NCBI GenBank assembly: GCA_033297205.1
Contig: MU859320.1
Span: 1 to 38,773, forward strand
DNA: 38,773 nt
Direction: 5' to 3'
Source of the DNA: Pseudoneurospora amorphoporcata
Taxonomy: Eukaryota; Ascomycota; Sordariomycetes; Sordariales; Sordariaceae
Part shown: positions 1 to 11,800 of the stretch, in pieces
Layout: each line of letters begins with the position of its first letter
Position numbering within the stretch: position 1 is the first letter of the stretch
The notes under the pieces: generated by a model
What the model was told of the DNA's origin: nothing
Database searches by the model: none
Seen by the model: the letters and a program-made list of their open reading frames with translations, nothing else
Translations under genes and position numbers: made by a program

Positions 1-1231
1 AGTACTTGTAAGAGTACTATACTATGAAAGGAAAGAGTTGAATCTATGAGTTTCTGTTGCATTCCATAATGACAAATCAATCTAGGGAGAATGCTAAACA
101 GGTTCGAGAATCTAGAACGCAGTAGTGAAACCTCTGTGTTCTAGTAGATTCTGTGGAGGCTGAGTCAACTGATTCCGTAACGTAGAAGGAATAGTGTCCT
201 CAGCAATCAGCCTTCTATACTACAAGGTAGTATAAGGCAGTTACAAGGCACAGTACTAGCCACACGTTAACAGTATATAATAATAAGAGTAAACTTATTA
301 TTAAACTAACTAAGTAGTAAATCTTCGTTCTAATATACTACTTTATTAAATTGCACTTCTATATCTTGAATATAGAAAACTCTTTTCTTAATTATCTTAT
401 GAAAAATACCCTTTTTATAAAAAATAATAGTTAGTTTGAGACGAGTAATACTATTTATAAAAATATATAAAACTAAAGTAATTTATTGTTTATTCTATCT
501 ACATCAACTAGTTTTACTAGAAACGGACTTATTTTCTTTTATTGAATAAATATAACTCTTAAAATGTTTGAAAGGAAAAAAGACTTCGTCGAAGTTTATA
601 ATAGCAAATAAAAGAAATTGTATAATTATACTAAGCAAAATAGGCTAGCTATTGCTTTGGGGTGAAGTAGCCACCCCCCCCCAACTTCGGTCTTGGAACA
701 GCCTCGTGCTCGGCGATGGTGGAGTATGGAATCCTGGCTCGGAGCCATGGAAGGAGGCTGCTAAAACGGCTCGCATATATATAAGACTCCTCTTGCCTCT
801 GTGAACAAGAAGAACAGGCCGGAGGGGGACAACAAGGACAATAAGATCTCACGGACAAGAAAAGACAACACAGACAAGACATCTTTTTCGTCAGAAACCT
901 TTGAGCACAGTTTTTAGTCATCAAGCCAAATCGTCACGTTCATGAAAAACATTCGTTTTTGATCCTACGTCCTCGTACATACCCTCATTTTGTTCCCCTT
1001 TCTCTGGTCACAGAGAGAAACTTGTCGTTATGCCCGTATTCCTCATCCTGCCTACTTAGTCCCTTTCCAAAGTCTTCCTGTCGTCGAGCATCGCACATCA
1101 GCTACACGCTCACGGCCTCCCAGATTTGACTGCAGCTTTTCTGGGTGTGTTGTGTGTGTTGTGGTTGTTGTGTTCTGCTCTTCGTCACTATTACGCTTAA
1201 TAAACCTATAAATTAAATTAGTTAGCCTCTG

Positions 1232-1320
1232 ATAATCTTTATGTCTTTATTGACAATTTCTAGGTCTTCGCTAATAATCTCTAAGTCTTTTATAATAATC
1301 TTTAGGTCTTTTTTACAATA
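1232..1320. repeat. Degenerate 21-bp tandem repeat, about 4 copies
   Basis: Four units begin at 1232, 1253, 1274 and 1295, exactly 21 bp apart. Each reads roughly AYAATYTYTAGGTCTT followed by a T/A-rich spacer. The start of a possible fifth unit is near 1315. It lies inside the AT-rich mosaic. The regular spacing shows local duplication; whether it predates the RIP-like decay cannot be told. Confidence 0.6.
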
Positions 1321-1593
1321 AAAATGAACTTACTTTAGTAAATAATTTAATTAGCAATCGTTAAGTTTAATAAGTAATCCTTCTATTCATTATATAATAA
1401 CGGGATAAGAAATTTCTAAACTAGCTAGAATGTTATGGTACAGGCACAGGTCCGACTATGCCGCCATGCTGTCACAGGACTCTGTGACTATATAGTTGTG
1501 CATCCTGATGTTCGTTGGCAAGCGAACATCGTCCTATCTTTTATAGGTTTGGCGAGGTGGTTAGATGCACTGCTGTCCTGTCATATATGCGGG

Positions 1594-1631
1594 CCTTCTG
1601 GAGCGGACCTTCCCCTTCTGGAGCGGACCTT
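1594..1631. repeat. Direct repeat, 18 bp x2, period 20
   Basis: The 18-bp unit CCTTCTGGAGCGGACCTT occurs at 1594-1611 and again, identically, at 1614-1631. It lies in one of the islands of normal base composition. The identity suggests a recent slippage duplication. Confidence 0.6.
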
Positions 1632-3149
1632 TCTAGAGGGATATCGTTCACGAACCTAACCGCTTCACTGTTTACAGTTCAGACCGCTGCACTATTGAAG
1701 GTGTTATTGCGAACGATGGAAGAACGTAGGTACAAGGGAGGTCTTAGTGCCAAGGCGGGATCTAGCCTCTTTGGAATAGTTTGCCTACAGGTAAATAGAA
1801 TGCGAGTAAAGGAATTAGAGGAGAGTGACTGGCAAGTGGGTCCCAGGGTCGCTTGTGTGACTGAGGTATTTAAGTCTAGGTTCAACCGTATGTATCTAGT
1901 TCTCTCTCTTTTCCTCCTCACCTAAAATCTTCTGTCATCGATAGATTCTTAGCTTTACCTTTGACTTCCCCATCTATGCCCTTGCATAGAAGAGAAATAG
2001 AAATTTTATAATTATATTTAATCTGGATAAATCGCTTTAAAAAGAGCGGTCGATTCTTAGTAGAACTATACTATTATAACTAAACCGTTACTCTATCTAG
2101 TATACTAAAACTTTTTAAATAGTTAGTATACAAGTTCTAACTATAGGACTTTACCTTCTCGAATTATACTAAGTAATATTTTTTTTCGCCTATCCTACTA
2201 ATCCTATACAGTAGCCTATAATATTTTAAAGAAAATAGTAACTTCATATATATAAATATTATAGTAGCTATTGATAGTATAATTTTAATCTAAATTGTAA
2301 TTGTAAGTGCTATTATAACGATAACGGCGTTAATTAACAATTTCACTCTCCTTAAAAGGCACTTTAATTTGTATAAAGTACGTTAATACCTACTCTCGCT
2401 ATTAGTACTAATTGTCAAGGGGCGCGAGCAAGCACTAAGGTACAACGTTATCACAGGATTACCTGTGATGGCACTGGTGATGCGCTGCACGACTGGCACA
2501 GCCATCGAGTCCTCATTGGCCATTGGCCAATAGGATCGCACGCATGCATGCACCAGTGGGCTTCAGTCTGGATCTAGGGCATCCCTATATCCAGACCGCA
2601 CACCTCCCTCTCTTCCCTTCCTCTCTCCTCGTACAACTACGTATGTCACATCTACCTCCTACCTCGCCCTGCACCGTGATAAACGTTAATTATTATACGA
2701 GGAACTAAAAGAAGAACCTCTATGCATATAAGAATTATATAGGGTATAGTATAAAATCCTATAGCTATAGGTTTATAGAGCGGCACCATACGTGACACTA
2801 GACAGCTGTGTTGCATTCAGATAGCTGTACTTAGCTGGCTGCACTAATGTAGCATAGCACCTATCTATAATGGAGCAGGCAATGCCTGTGACACTAATCT
2901 ACCCCGCTACAATATAACTTTAATAAAATATATTAACCTGGATTTTGAATTAGTTAATATAGTACCGCTTTACCCTAATCTTAGGCTTCTCCTTATATAC
3001 CTCTTTTATAACCTTATTACTGTACGATTTTAGTTTATAACCAAAGCGTTATTTAATGTATTATTAATTCGATAGAAGTAAAGGAGGAAGAAGAGCTAAT
3101 TAAACTAGGATTTCTAGTGCTAGTTGAGTTGGGATTTCTAGTGTTGGTG

Positions 3150-3184
3150 CTAGGAGTGCTGAGGGTACTAGTACCCGCTCCTAG
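3150..3184. repeat. Nested inverted repeat (hairpin-capable)
   Basis: Outer arms CTAGGAG (3150-3156) and CTCCTAG (3178-3184) are perfect complements. They enclose a perfect 14-bp palindrome GGGTACTAGTACCC (3163-3176). Just upstream, GGATTTCTAGTG is repeated at 3108-3119 and 3132-3143 (period 24). The site lies at the border between the AT-rich mosaic and ordinary sequence. Confidence 0.55.
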
Positions 3185-3230
3185 ATCTTAATGCCTACAT
3201 TAAGATAGAATGTGCTAATGCGTGGATCTA

Positions 3231-4197
3231 TGCCTAGTCAATACCAGAAAGTATTACGATATCGACGGTAACGAATTCTATAAAGGGTAAAAGAATGAAA
3301 GAAGGTTATAAGGAAGGTTATAGGGCACGATAGAAAGAGCTGGAGGGTAGAAACATTCAAAATCACCGTCTTACATACAATTTCTAGTGGGCATGAATGT
3401 TGCAGTATGCTTACAGATTCTGCCTGATTTCCTTGGAACCTAAAACCGGATCTCCCGAGAGTATACGGTACGTAGGGGAGGACACCCGCAGGCGGGGACG
3501 GGAGTATGTGGATCGGGCAATCACCAACCACGGCAACTTGGGGATGGAGGTCACCATGTCAGCCCCTTAAGAACACCAAACAACGGCATGGCATTATTGG
3601 ACAATCCCTTAGGTTATAGATTTAGTCTCTTTAGCGTTGTTTAACCGTCGTTGGGGGATCTATAGTAAACAAACAGATACAGCAAGCAGAGAAGTGAGCA
3701 CCGGTGCAAGAAATGTCTTGCATCTTTTCTACTGCCAATTTCTGATCCCATGTTCTCTATTCGCCTGCCATTTAGATACTTCAGACGAACGCAATTTCCG
3801 CACAAGCTAACGTTAAAAGATACGTGTGATTTTACGGCAAGCGGTAGCTCCTCCCGGACCCGGCTGGCCGGTAAGATCTTCCTTCAGTTGGATCGCAAAT
3901 AACAGGGGCAGCCTCAGCATGCGGACCGCAATCAAAGATATCGCCAACGAAGCCGACTATGTGATCAAACGAGACCGTCAGAGGTCTTTTATGGAAAAAA
4001 AAAAAAATTGTCGATCGTCAAGGCAAATTGTACTGCAAAAAAGGTATCATTGCTGGCCAAAAGTATCCTACGTAGTGGCAACTTATTCGATACGCCCTAA
4101 TTATCCCCAATCATCCCTTCAGACCTAGCCAAACTAAGCCACCCTATAATCAACGCAAACTCCTTGCAAAACGACACAAGAAAAGTACAAGACCAGA
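3231..4197. other. Intergenic, 3' of the tricalbin gene
   Basis: Base composition returns to normal here. The open frames are short, mostly lack an ATG start and show no recognisable protein. A 13-A run lies near 3993-4005. It contains the 3' flank of the tricalbin gene; no convincing gene, tRNA or repeat was seen. Confidence 0.5.
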
Positions 4198-7100
4198 TCA
4201 AGGACCATCGCGGCTAGGGGATCTAGCGCCCTTGCTCAGGAAGGTCCGCCTCAGACTAGAAGACTTGGGGCTCTGGTCGGGGCTAAGTGCGCTAGATGCG
4301 TCCTGGGCACTCTCAGACGGAACGAAACCACTCTTGAGGTACACTGTTCCGCTTCCAACCTTCAGAGCCTTTTCTTGTCCGGAGTTCGACTCGTCAACAA
4401 AGTAGACGCTCTCTCCTAGATGATCATCACTTCCAAAGGTGTGGTGCTCCTTGGCCTCAATCTTGAACTGCGAGTCAGGCGTGCACTGGATGTTGAAGGT
4501 TTCGTCGAACTTGACAGTGCCGCTTGAGGACTTGCGGTGCTTGGTCTTCCCAACAGCCTTTGACTTACCTTCCTTCAATTGTGTGATCATGACGTACACA
4601 TCAGCAGAAGGAGGATACCCGGAAGCCGAGACAACCGTGAAAGAGGCCGTCCCTGATGCTGCTCCAGGGAACATAGCGCTACGAACAGAGGATGCACCGA
4701 TACTCCTTGTCCGCGCGTGACGGAGCTCATTCGAAGAGCCGTCAGCTTCTGTGATAAATGCCGATCGCTTGAGGCCCGAAGGAGGCTCCGGCGCATTAGT
4801 AACGATGGTAGGGAGCTCGACCGAACTACTGGTGTTGCTATCCGAATCATCATCCCTCTTGGTATTGCTGCGGAAGCCACGCTTGATGAAGGACGCGCCC
4901 TTGCCCACACCGTGTCCAACGGCACCAACACCCTTGAAGGGAACGCCTGCGACACCTGTAACGATCTTGCCGGGGACAGAAAATGTGCCAACCAATGTTG
5001 AGGTTCCTTGTCTGGTTCTGGTAACATAGTCGGGGCGGAAAAGGAGGCGAAGGCGCAGCACGCCCGACTTGCCATCAAGAGTAAGTCGGACTTCTTGTGC
5101 TCTGAAGGGTTCGAGCTGACCAAGATTGATATCCGCAGCACCGAGGAAGTCAGGCTTATCGGCAAAGTCCCAATCCCACACTGTAGCCTTGAAGGTGGCT
5201 GCGGTGCGGCTTGGAACCGGCACTTCGAAAAACTCGTTCCAGGTGGGGTTCAGCGTCTTCTTCACGGTTTTGGACTTGAATACCTCCTGGCCGTTGAAGT
5301 CAAACTTGACATAAGGGTCGCTCTTGCCGTTAGAGTCGGCAGACGGAAGGTTCTGGGCATCCAAAACATCGACGCGAAGATGGCCCATGTTGTTGATGCT
5401 CTCACTGGGGTCGAGCTGCATCCGAACTGGAACATACTTAAGGCTGACCTTGATCGAGTAGACCTTACCATCCTCATTCTTGAGTTTCAGGGTCGTTGGG
5501 TTGTTCTGCATTGCAACTGTTAGCCGTGGCCCAGAAACTTGAGGTCGCCCGCGTGCAACAAGACTTACAAGGCATTGCTTGAGGGTATCAAGCGTGTTTC
5601 CTGACAGGCGAGCAAGCGTGTTCTCCTTGCCATTATCCTCCTGCTTTTCGGACCGCTCGTTGATCTTGATTGTCAGCTTCGAAAATTCCAGCTCACGAAT
5701 GAAGCAATCACCAATCTCATCGAAAGTGTGTGTCTTCGTCCTCGAGGTCGAGGAGACATAAGAGGAGAAAGCATAATCATCAACGCAGACCTCGACGCGG
5801 CATTGGCTCTTCGGAAGTTCTGCCTCCATGAGCTTGAAGATAACGAGACCGGATTCGTATTGCAGCAGTTCTTGCGGGCTGAGGCGAAGCTTGGGCGGTT
5901 CCTTCTCATCCCTGGATTTCCTCGAAGCCGCGACAGACGTGGGAGTAACCGGTGTCTTAGGTGTGATAGGTCTCGAGGTCCCGCCGTTCTCCGGCTTAAT
6001 GCTGTCGGTTCTCTCGAGAGTGGAGGAGAACTTTCCAGCATCGGAGGATCTGGGGACATCCAAGGACTGCTTAGGCTCAGAGGACTGGTCGCTTTGTTCG
6101 TTCTTTTCATCATCCTCCGGATCGGCAATATTGAGGCAAGGGTAGAAAGCAACCGTGTACGAAAGAACGCCCTTGGCGACGCCTTTTCCGTGCATGCGCA
6201 GACCATCCTGGTGAAGATCCTTCTTCTCATGAACCAGCCATTCACCAGTCTCGGGATCCTTGTGCATGTAATCACCAGCGAAGATCTCGGTGAGGCCAAG
6301 ACTCCGGTCTCTGCCCATGTTCTCGGCGTCCATAACGTCGAGCTGGAGGCGCTCCTTGGGAGAATGAACCGGAATGTAGAGAACTTCGTCAAAGTCGGGG
6401 TTGAGGTTGTTCTTGTGAGTGACAGTACGACCACGTTCGATGCCAGACAGCAGAACCCGGACATAAGGATCAGACTTGCCAAGCGCTTCCACGTTGCGTA
6501 GGGACCTGGCATTGATGAAGTGCAAGCGGAAGACACCGGCTGGCGTGGTGTAGCCGCCAGTGCTTGCAGCAGCACCAGAAATGGCAACCGGCTTCCACTG
6601 GGCCATCATCTTCACCCGACCAGTCTTGGTACCAGCGAGGTTGTACCAGTCCTGGCCCTTGGCCATGAACTCGAGCATATCATCTAGCTTGATTTGGTAG
6701 GTGCCCAGAAGTTGATCTCCGGCAATATCGCGATCATCCTTCAGGGCAACACCAAGCTTAGCGTTCTTGCGGTCTGTAATCAAGATTTCCTTGGAACCGT
6801 TAGGCCAGATAGGCTGGTTTGTACGCTTCATAGTCTTAGTCTTGTGTACCTCCTTGCCATTGAGCAGAAGCATTGCGTAGGGATTCAGCTGGCCAACCAT
6901 GCTCTTCGACGCGTCGAGTTCCTTGGCTTGTTCAACAGTGAAGCTCAGAATACCAGTATTTGACTCCGGGGGAGGTTCTACAGTGCCATCGGGAAGCTTA
7001 GTCTCCTCAAGCACGGGGAAGAAACGTATATCACAGGATACAGCGCCACGAGCCTTGCCATCGTACTTGAGCTCGAGTCTCTCGTTCTCAAATTCGTTGA

Positions 7101-8847
7101 TTTCCTCCAGATTCTCGAGAGGGAAGGAGGCGACACCAAGCTTCTTGTCTTTTCTGAAATCATTGAAGTCGAAAACATCGATATCGAGGGAGTCGTTGAA
7201 GGAGGAGATAATAATATAATGCGTTTCGTTCCAGCGGGGATTGTCGTTCTCCTTGATGACCTTGGTTTGCGCAAGAGGCTGCCTCTTGCTGAGGGAAAGA
7301 ACGGCGTAGGGATCAGGGGTTCCAGAAAACTTGTCGGGGTTCTTGAGGCCATGTGCACCATGCAAAGTGATGGCAACCACACCAATGGCTCTGTCAACGG
7401 GTGTACCAGCGAGCATCTTCGCAATCTCGATGGGGAAGACATTGGGCGCATACATCATCGGTGCCAACGTAGCGTGAATCATCTCCTGAATGAAGCTTTC
7501 AAGACCGGGAATGAAATTGATATCGAAACCGAAGGTCTCACCTCCGAGGGGCTTGCAGACGTAATCGATCTTGGGTCTCTCCAAGAAGCACATTTCCACC
7601 TTTTCGATGTGAGGGAAGGCCATTTGGAACTTGATCTTGAGGCGCATGAGACCAGAAAAGGACATGTCCTCAACGATAACATCGAGACCCTTGCTAATCA
7701 TGGCTTTTCCAACTCGGATCTCCAGAACAACCTTGGGGTTAACCTTGTTCTGGAGTTGGCGGGCAGTCATATCGGCGGTATCATTAGGGGTGAAGCTGAA
7801 CATCCAATCCATGATGACAACCTCATCTTCAGCCTTGGGATAAGTCTTGACGTGCTCCATACGAGGCGGCTTGGAACCCAGAGTGAAGGTCTTCAACTTC
7901 AAGCTGTCGAGGAAGGCGGGGGTAGACATGCTGAGAACCTGGTCGACAGAGTTGATGACGGTCTGGGCGAGGACGGGCTGATAGATGGGCCAGAACTTGA
8001 CAAGGAACGAGTTGATCCATTCGACGGATTCGTTATCGGTTTCAAGCTTCTTGAGGCCCAGCTCGCGGGTGATATCGTCTCGAAAGTTTCGGCGAACCCG
8101 GCGGAGAGAGGTTCTGTAATAAGTCGAGCAGCAAGCCATGATGATGAAGACCCAAGTAAGGCCGCCTCCCAAAACAGCTACTAGCCACGATGAAAGACAG
8201 GCGAAAACAATGACGGCCACGTTATGGTACCATTCTGTGGGAATGCACGTTAGGAGGTTAAAACACGAATGACGCCATCGTTTAGACCTTTCACTTACCA
8301 CCAAAATAGTTCTCGGAGAGGTTCGATTCTACCCATGTTGCGTGGTCCAGCAGATCCTTTTCTTCTTCAGGGTCTTTGGGCCAGCCGAACCTCGGAGCCC
8401 AGCCGACTTTCTTGATCAAATCAGCTTCGACTTGTTCAGGAGTACGGTCATCCTCGATGACCTTTCCATCAGCAGTGGTTGGGAGGTCAAGAGCGCCGGC
8501 CTTGGAGGGTGGGGGAAGATCGATATCGGCCTTGCTTCCATCGTCGAGGTCGGAAGCAATGGCTAATCCTTTCGGTCGTCGAAGGCCATCTGGAATTGCC
8601 TGCGAATGTGTCAGGTAGGAGCACCAATAATCTTGCTTCAGGGCTAGGGGCGTACCTCTCTGGCTTGTGCTGCCTTCTCCGCCGCGCTGGCATTGGGGTC
8701 GAAGTTGAAGGCAGTGATGCCGAGCTGCTGGCTGTCGGCAACAATCTTCTTCTCGACGTTTTCGGCCGTGACACTGCTGTTGGGATCCTGTGCAGCTTCA
8801 ATTGCGCCCTGCTGCTTCAGCTCGTGTGCTGATTGCTGGGTTGCCAT
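4198..8847 (-). CDS. Tricalbin-type ER-plasma membrane tether (SMP and C2 domains)
   Basis: Three exons: 8847-8656, 8599-8299 and 8234-4198. The introns (56 and 64 bp) have GTACG/CAG and GTAAGT/CAG borders. The product is 1509 residues, close to yeast Tcb3 and longer than Tcb1/Tcb2. Seen: a soluble N-terminus; a hydrophobic hairpin at about 169-201; an SMP lipid-transfer domain at about 232-441; then C2 modules at about 449-570, 592-715, 731-865, 1113-1235 and 1360-1480, plus a divergent C2-like module at about 958-1105. Modules 3 and 5 keep the SDPYV loop and module 1 keeps TPDPYA; module 2 has Asn in place of the loop Asp (LNPYA), so it probably does not bind calcium. Tricalbins (extended-synaptotagmin family) sit in the cortical ER, bind the plasma membrane through C2 domains and move lipids through the SMP domain. 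The start is the first ATG, in good context (ACACAATGG). Family assignment is firm; which yeast paralogue it matches is not resolved. Confidence 0.93.
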
Positions 8848-11800
8848 TGTGTCTGACGAGAAAGCCGCGTCAGCAGGCTGACTTGTAGCGCCGCTGTCGT
8901 TGTATATGCTCGAGATTCCGTTTGTGTAGTAAAGATGTTTGGGCTATGGAAGAAGTGTCGTCGATATAAAGCTGGAGGTCCGCTCAGGAAGACGCAGCCC
9001 TACTCTTTAAGGACAGATGGCGTCACTGGTCGAGGACGATTGGCGCTGGAGAAATCGAGTGGCTGCGGGTGCAGTGGCCGGGCAGCCGAAGCAATAATTC
9101 AAGAAACCTATAGGGTGCGTAGAGAGCGGTAGAAAGTGCAAAAAGATGGTTAGAAGAGAGGGGCCAACAAGGAAACCCAGCCGGTCTCCTTGGAAAGGGT
9201 GTTACAGCCAAGGTACACAGAAGTTGGACCTGTGCTCCCGCGAGTAACTGAATGTTTGAAAAGGACGGAACAGAGACGGGAGACGAAAGAGAGGGAAATA
9301 AGAAAAAAAGAAAAGAAAAAACACTAGCGGACCGGAGCGACGAGAAAGCAAATGGTTTTTAGGATGGAAGCCGCGCAACCCCCAGCTGGGAAATGGCCGA
9401 AAAGAGTCGAACGCAGCGCAAGGGTGGAGGTACTATCCAAACCTCTTACTCGGGATGGGTCCTGCTCGTGCTGCTCCTGCTGGCGCAAGCTGCTGTTGCT
9501 CTCCACGCCCTCTCCACGCATGCCGCGAACTCTTATTGGCCGCGTCTTGGCGTTCTGGAACTGGAGATGCCAGCTAGAAGGGGCATCCTACCCGTGCCAC
9601 GGGTAGGCGCTCTGCTAACCTCCTGAGGAGTGCTTCACACTTTTTCACACTGCTTCGAATCTGGAGAGTACTGGGAAATGATCAAACGCTACGTCAGAAG
9701 GTCGAGCTCCGCTCCCGTCGAATGAATGGTGGTCCACACAAGCAAGGCACGGCGGGGAATGATACCGAAGTGAGAGCTTCTACGAGGTGTGATTGGAAGC
9801 GGGCTGGCGGCGGCGGGTTGCGACTTGGGAAGAAGTGCAACGCTCAAAATTTGGAGATGCACTCCCAAGACTCTCAGCTTGTCTCGCTTGCGTGGCTTCA
9901 TCGTTGTGCACCTTGCTACTGGAGCCTAGAGGTAGCCAAAATTGCAATTAGCCCAAATTGTATACTCTCAATTCTCGTTTGGATCCCCTAATCTCTCCGA
10001 GGTATCTATCGGCATTTGTGCTACTGTAGCTGGAGTGTTATCACATTATGATTCTGGCATTACTCGCAAAAATGGGAGCTTGATAGCGGTGCTAAGAGCT
10101 TCAGGTACACTACGTACCCCGCAGTCCACTTATCGCCGCGCTTGCACTTGTCAGCTGAAATGTGCATACTATAGGCGTGACTTGCTCAACAGGATCGCCA
10201 AAGTGATCGGGGAACGGTGAGGCGTGGACTGGTCACCCGACTGATGGAAGTGGAAGTTCGGCGAGCAAACTGAAGATAAGTAACAGAGATATGATAATAC
10301 AGGCAAGTACCTTATGCTTTACCGATTTCCAAAACTGCCTGCTGTTGTAGCACCGTCAAGATGCGTCCGATCATGTCAGTTTCCGAGAATCTCTACCGGC
10401 CACAGAGTATCATCCATATCTGTCATCTTTTTATTAGGCTCCTGCACCTCCACCTCTCTAGTCCAGACGACCCGATGTTGAGGCCGACTGGACCGGGCAT
10501 CACATCCGTCTACATAACAGTTATCTCCAGATCTACGGCCATGAAACCGCAGACAACCATGGCTCTTCAATGTCTTAATTTGCTTCTTCAACTAGATGCC
10601 GCTCTGAATTTATCACCAGTTGAATGAACCCGATTCTTTACTCCAGCGTGGGACAATCCACGGCCTTTACCCCTCAGGAGGCCGCCGCATCGACAAATCG
10701 GGTGGATTCACTAATAAGCCGATCCCTGTCGCAAATCTCCCAGCGCAGGGGTCTCCAAGTGCCAGTTCAGCACAGTTCGTCAAAAGACTGATGAAGGGTT
10801 TCCCCTTGCTTTCCAACCTGTGAACAAAAGCTACAAAGATAAGGTCACCCAACGAGGGCACCGCTGCAACGAAGCTCACGCGACAATCAACAAATCGCTT
10901 GATTTATCCCGGCGCCTATCACCCAACTCTATATCACAGTCTTGGAGACCGGCCTGCAACCCACGGGTCTGGCCACACAAAGACCATGCATCCATTGACT
11001 GTTGGAATCATCAAGATCGGTGCTGGTTGTCCGATAGCCAAACAACTACAAAACCCGGGCCCCATGACAAAGGGAAGGTGACTGGATGACAACCTCACTT
11101 TTGGTAGGCCACGTTCACCTTTTCCAACACTGTTGAACGCAGGGAGATTCAGCCTTTGATGCACAGAAACGCAAGTACTCCTCGTGTGAGGTTGGACGAG
11201 CTCTTCCAATGGTTCCCGCAACCGAGCGAATCGTCTCTCTTCAGTCTTCAGATACTACTTTTACCCAACACTGTTTGCGCTCCCTAGATCAGCAGTTAGG
11301 CCTCAAGGATAACCGGAGACGGCAACTCCTCCAGTTTGACAGTCAATGAGCAAATTATCTGGTGGCCAGACAATCCATTTCTGTTGTGACTTTGACACCT
11401 CGATGGCACTTGTTCTTGTCGAAAGCTTGGGGCGTGTCGTTTGCAATGTTTCGTGTCTGGAACTTGTGTCGCACCCCCAATCTCCCACCCGCGCCCGACC
11501 GATGCGGACCTACCTCTAGCGCCGGGCTCCACTTGTTAGCGCCGGGTTCACCGGCTTTCGGTTCGCTGTGAAGGTGACTGACGACCGGCCAGCTGTCCCG
11601 TAGAAGCATCGCCGATGTCAACAGCCGATGTCGTGTCTCACGGCTGCCGGTCACCGGATCTGCCATGAGATTCCGGTGCCGGAGAGTTTTCATCGGTAAC
11701 AAGGTGTAGTTGTTTGTGCAGAATCGCAAGGAGGAACGGACAAGTACCATTATTAACCCAGGCATTACGGCAAGACGCGATTCCACGGCAAACTCACGAC

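Larger units (their letters stand above)
1..3230. repeat. AT-rich, RIP-like repeat mosaic
   Basis: Long stretches are extremely A+T-rich and crowded with TpA, with few CpA or TpG, most clearly at about 241-650, 1200-1435, 1930-2410 and 2690-3110. Between them lie islands of ordinary composition (about 660-1195, 1436-1930, 2411-2690). No open reading frame here looks like a protein. Depletion of CpA/TpG with a TpA excess is the known footprint of repeat-induced point mutation acting on duplicated DNA in Pezizomycotina, so this is probably decayed transposon sequence. The element family cannot be recognised from what is left. Composition was judged by eye, not by a calculated RIP index. Confidence 0.7.

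Noticed and set aside
101..120. tRNA B-box-like GGTTCGAGAATCT
   Set aside because: No matching A box or pairing arms around it, and it sits in decayed repeat DNA.
3238..3531. 97-codon minus-strand frame with a hydrophobic C-terminal part
   Set aside because: It starts at GTG, borders the RIP-like tract and ends in low-complexity Arg/Tyr-rich sequence.
5728..6501. 257-codon open frame on the + strand, with a similar long frame on the minus strand (5673-6587)
   Set aside because: Both are other-frame shadows of the tricalbin C2 region; neither shows a recognisable protein.
7219..8184. 321-codon open frame on the + strand
   Set aside because: Antisense to the SMP and first C2 domains of tricalbin. 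Codon bias of the real gene explains the open frame.
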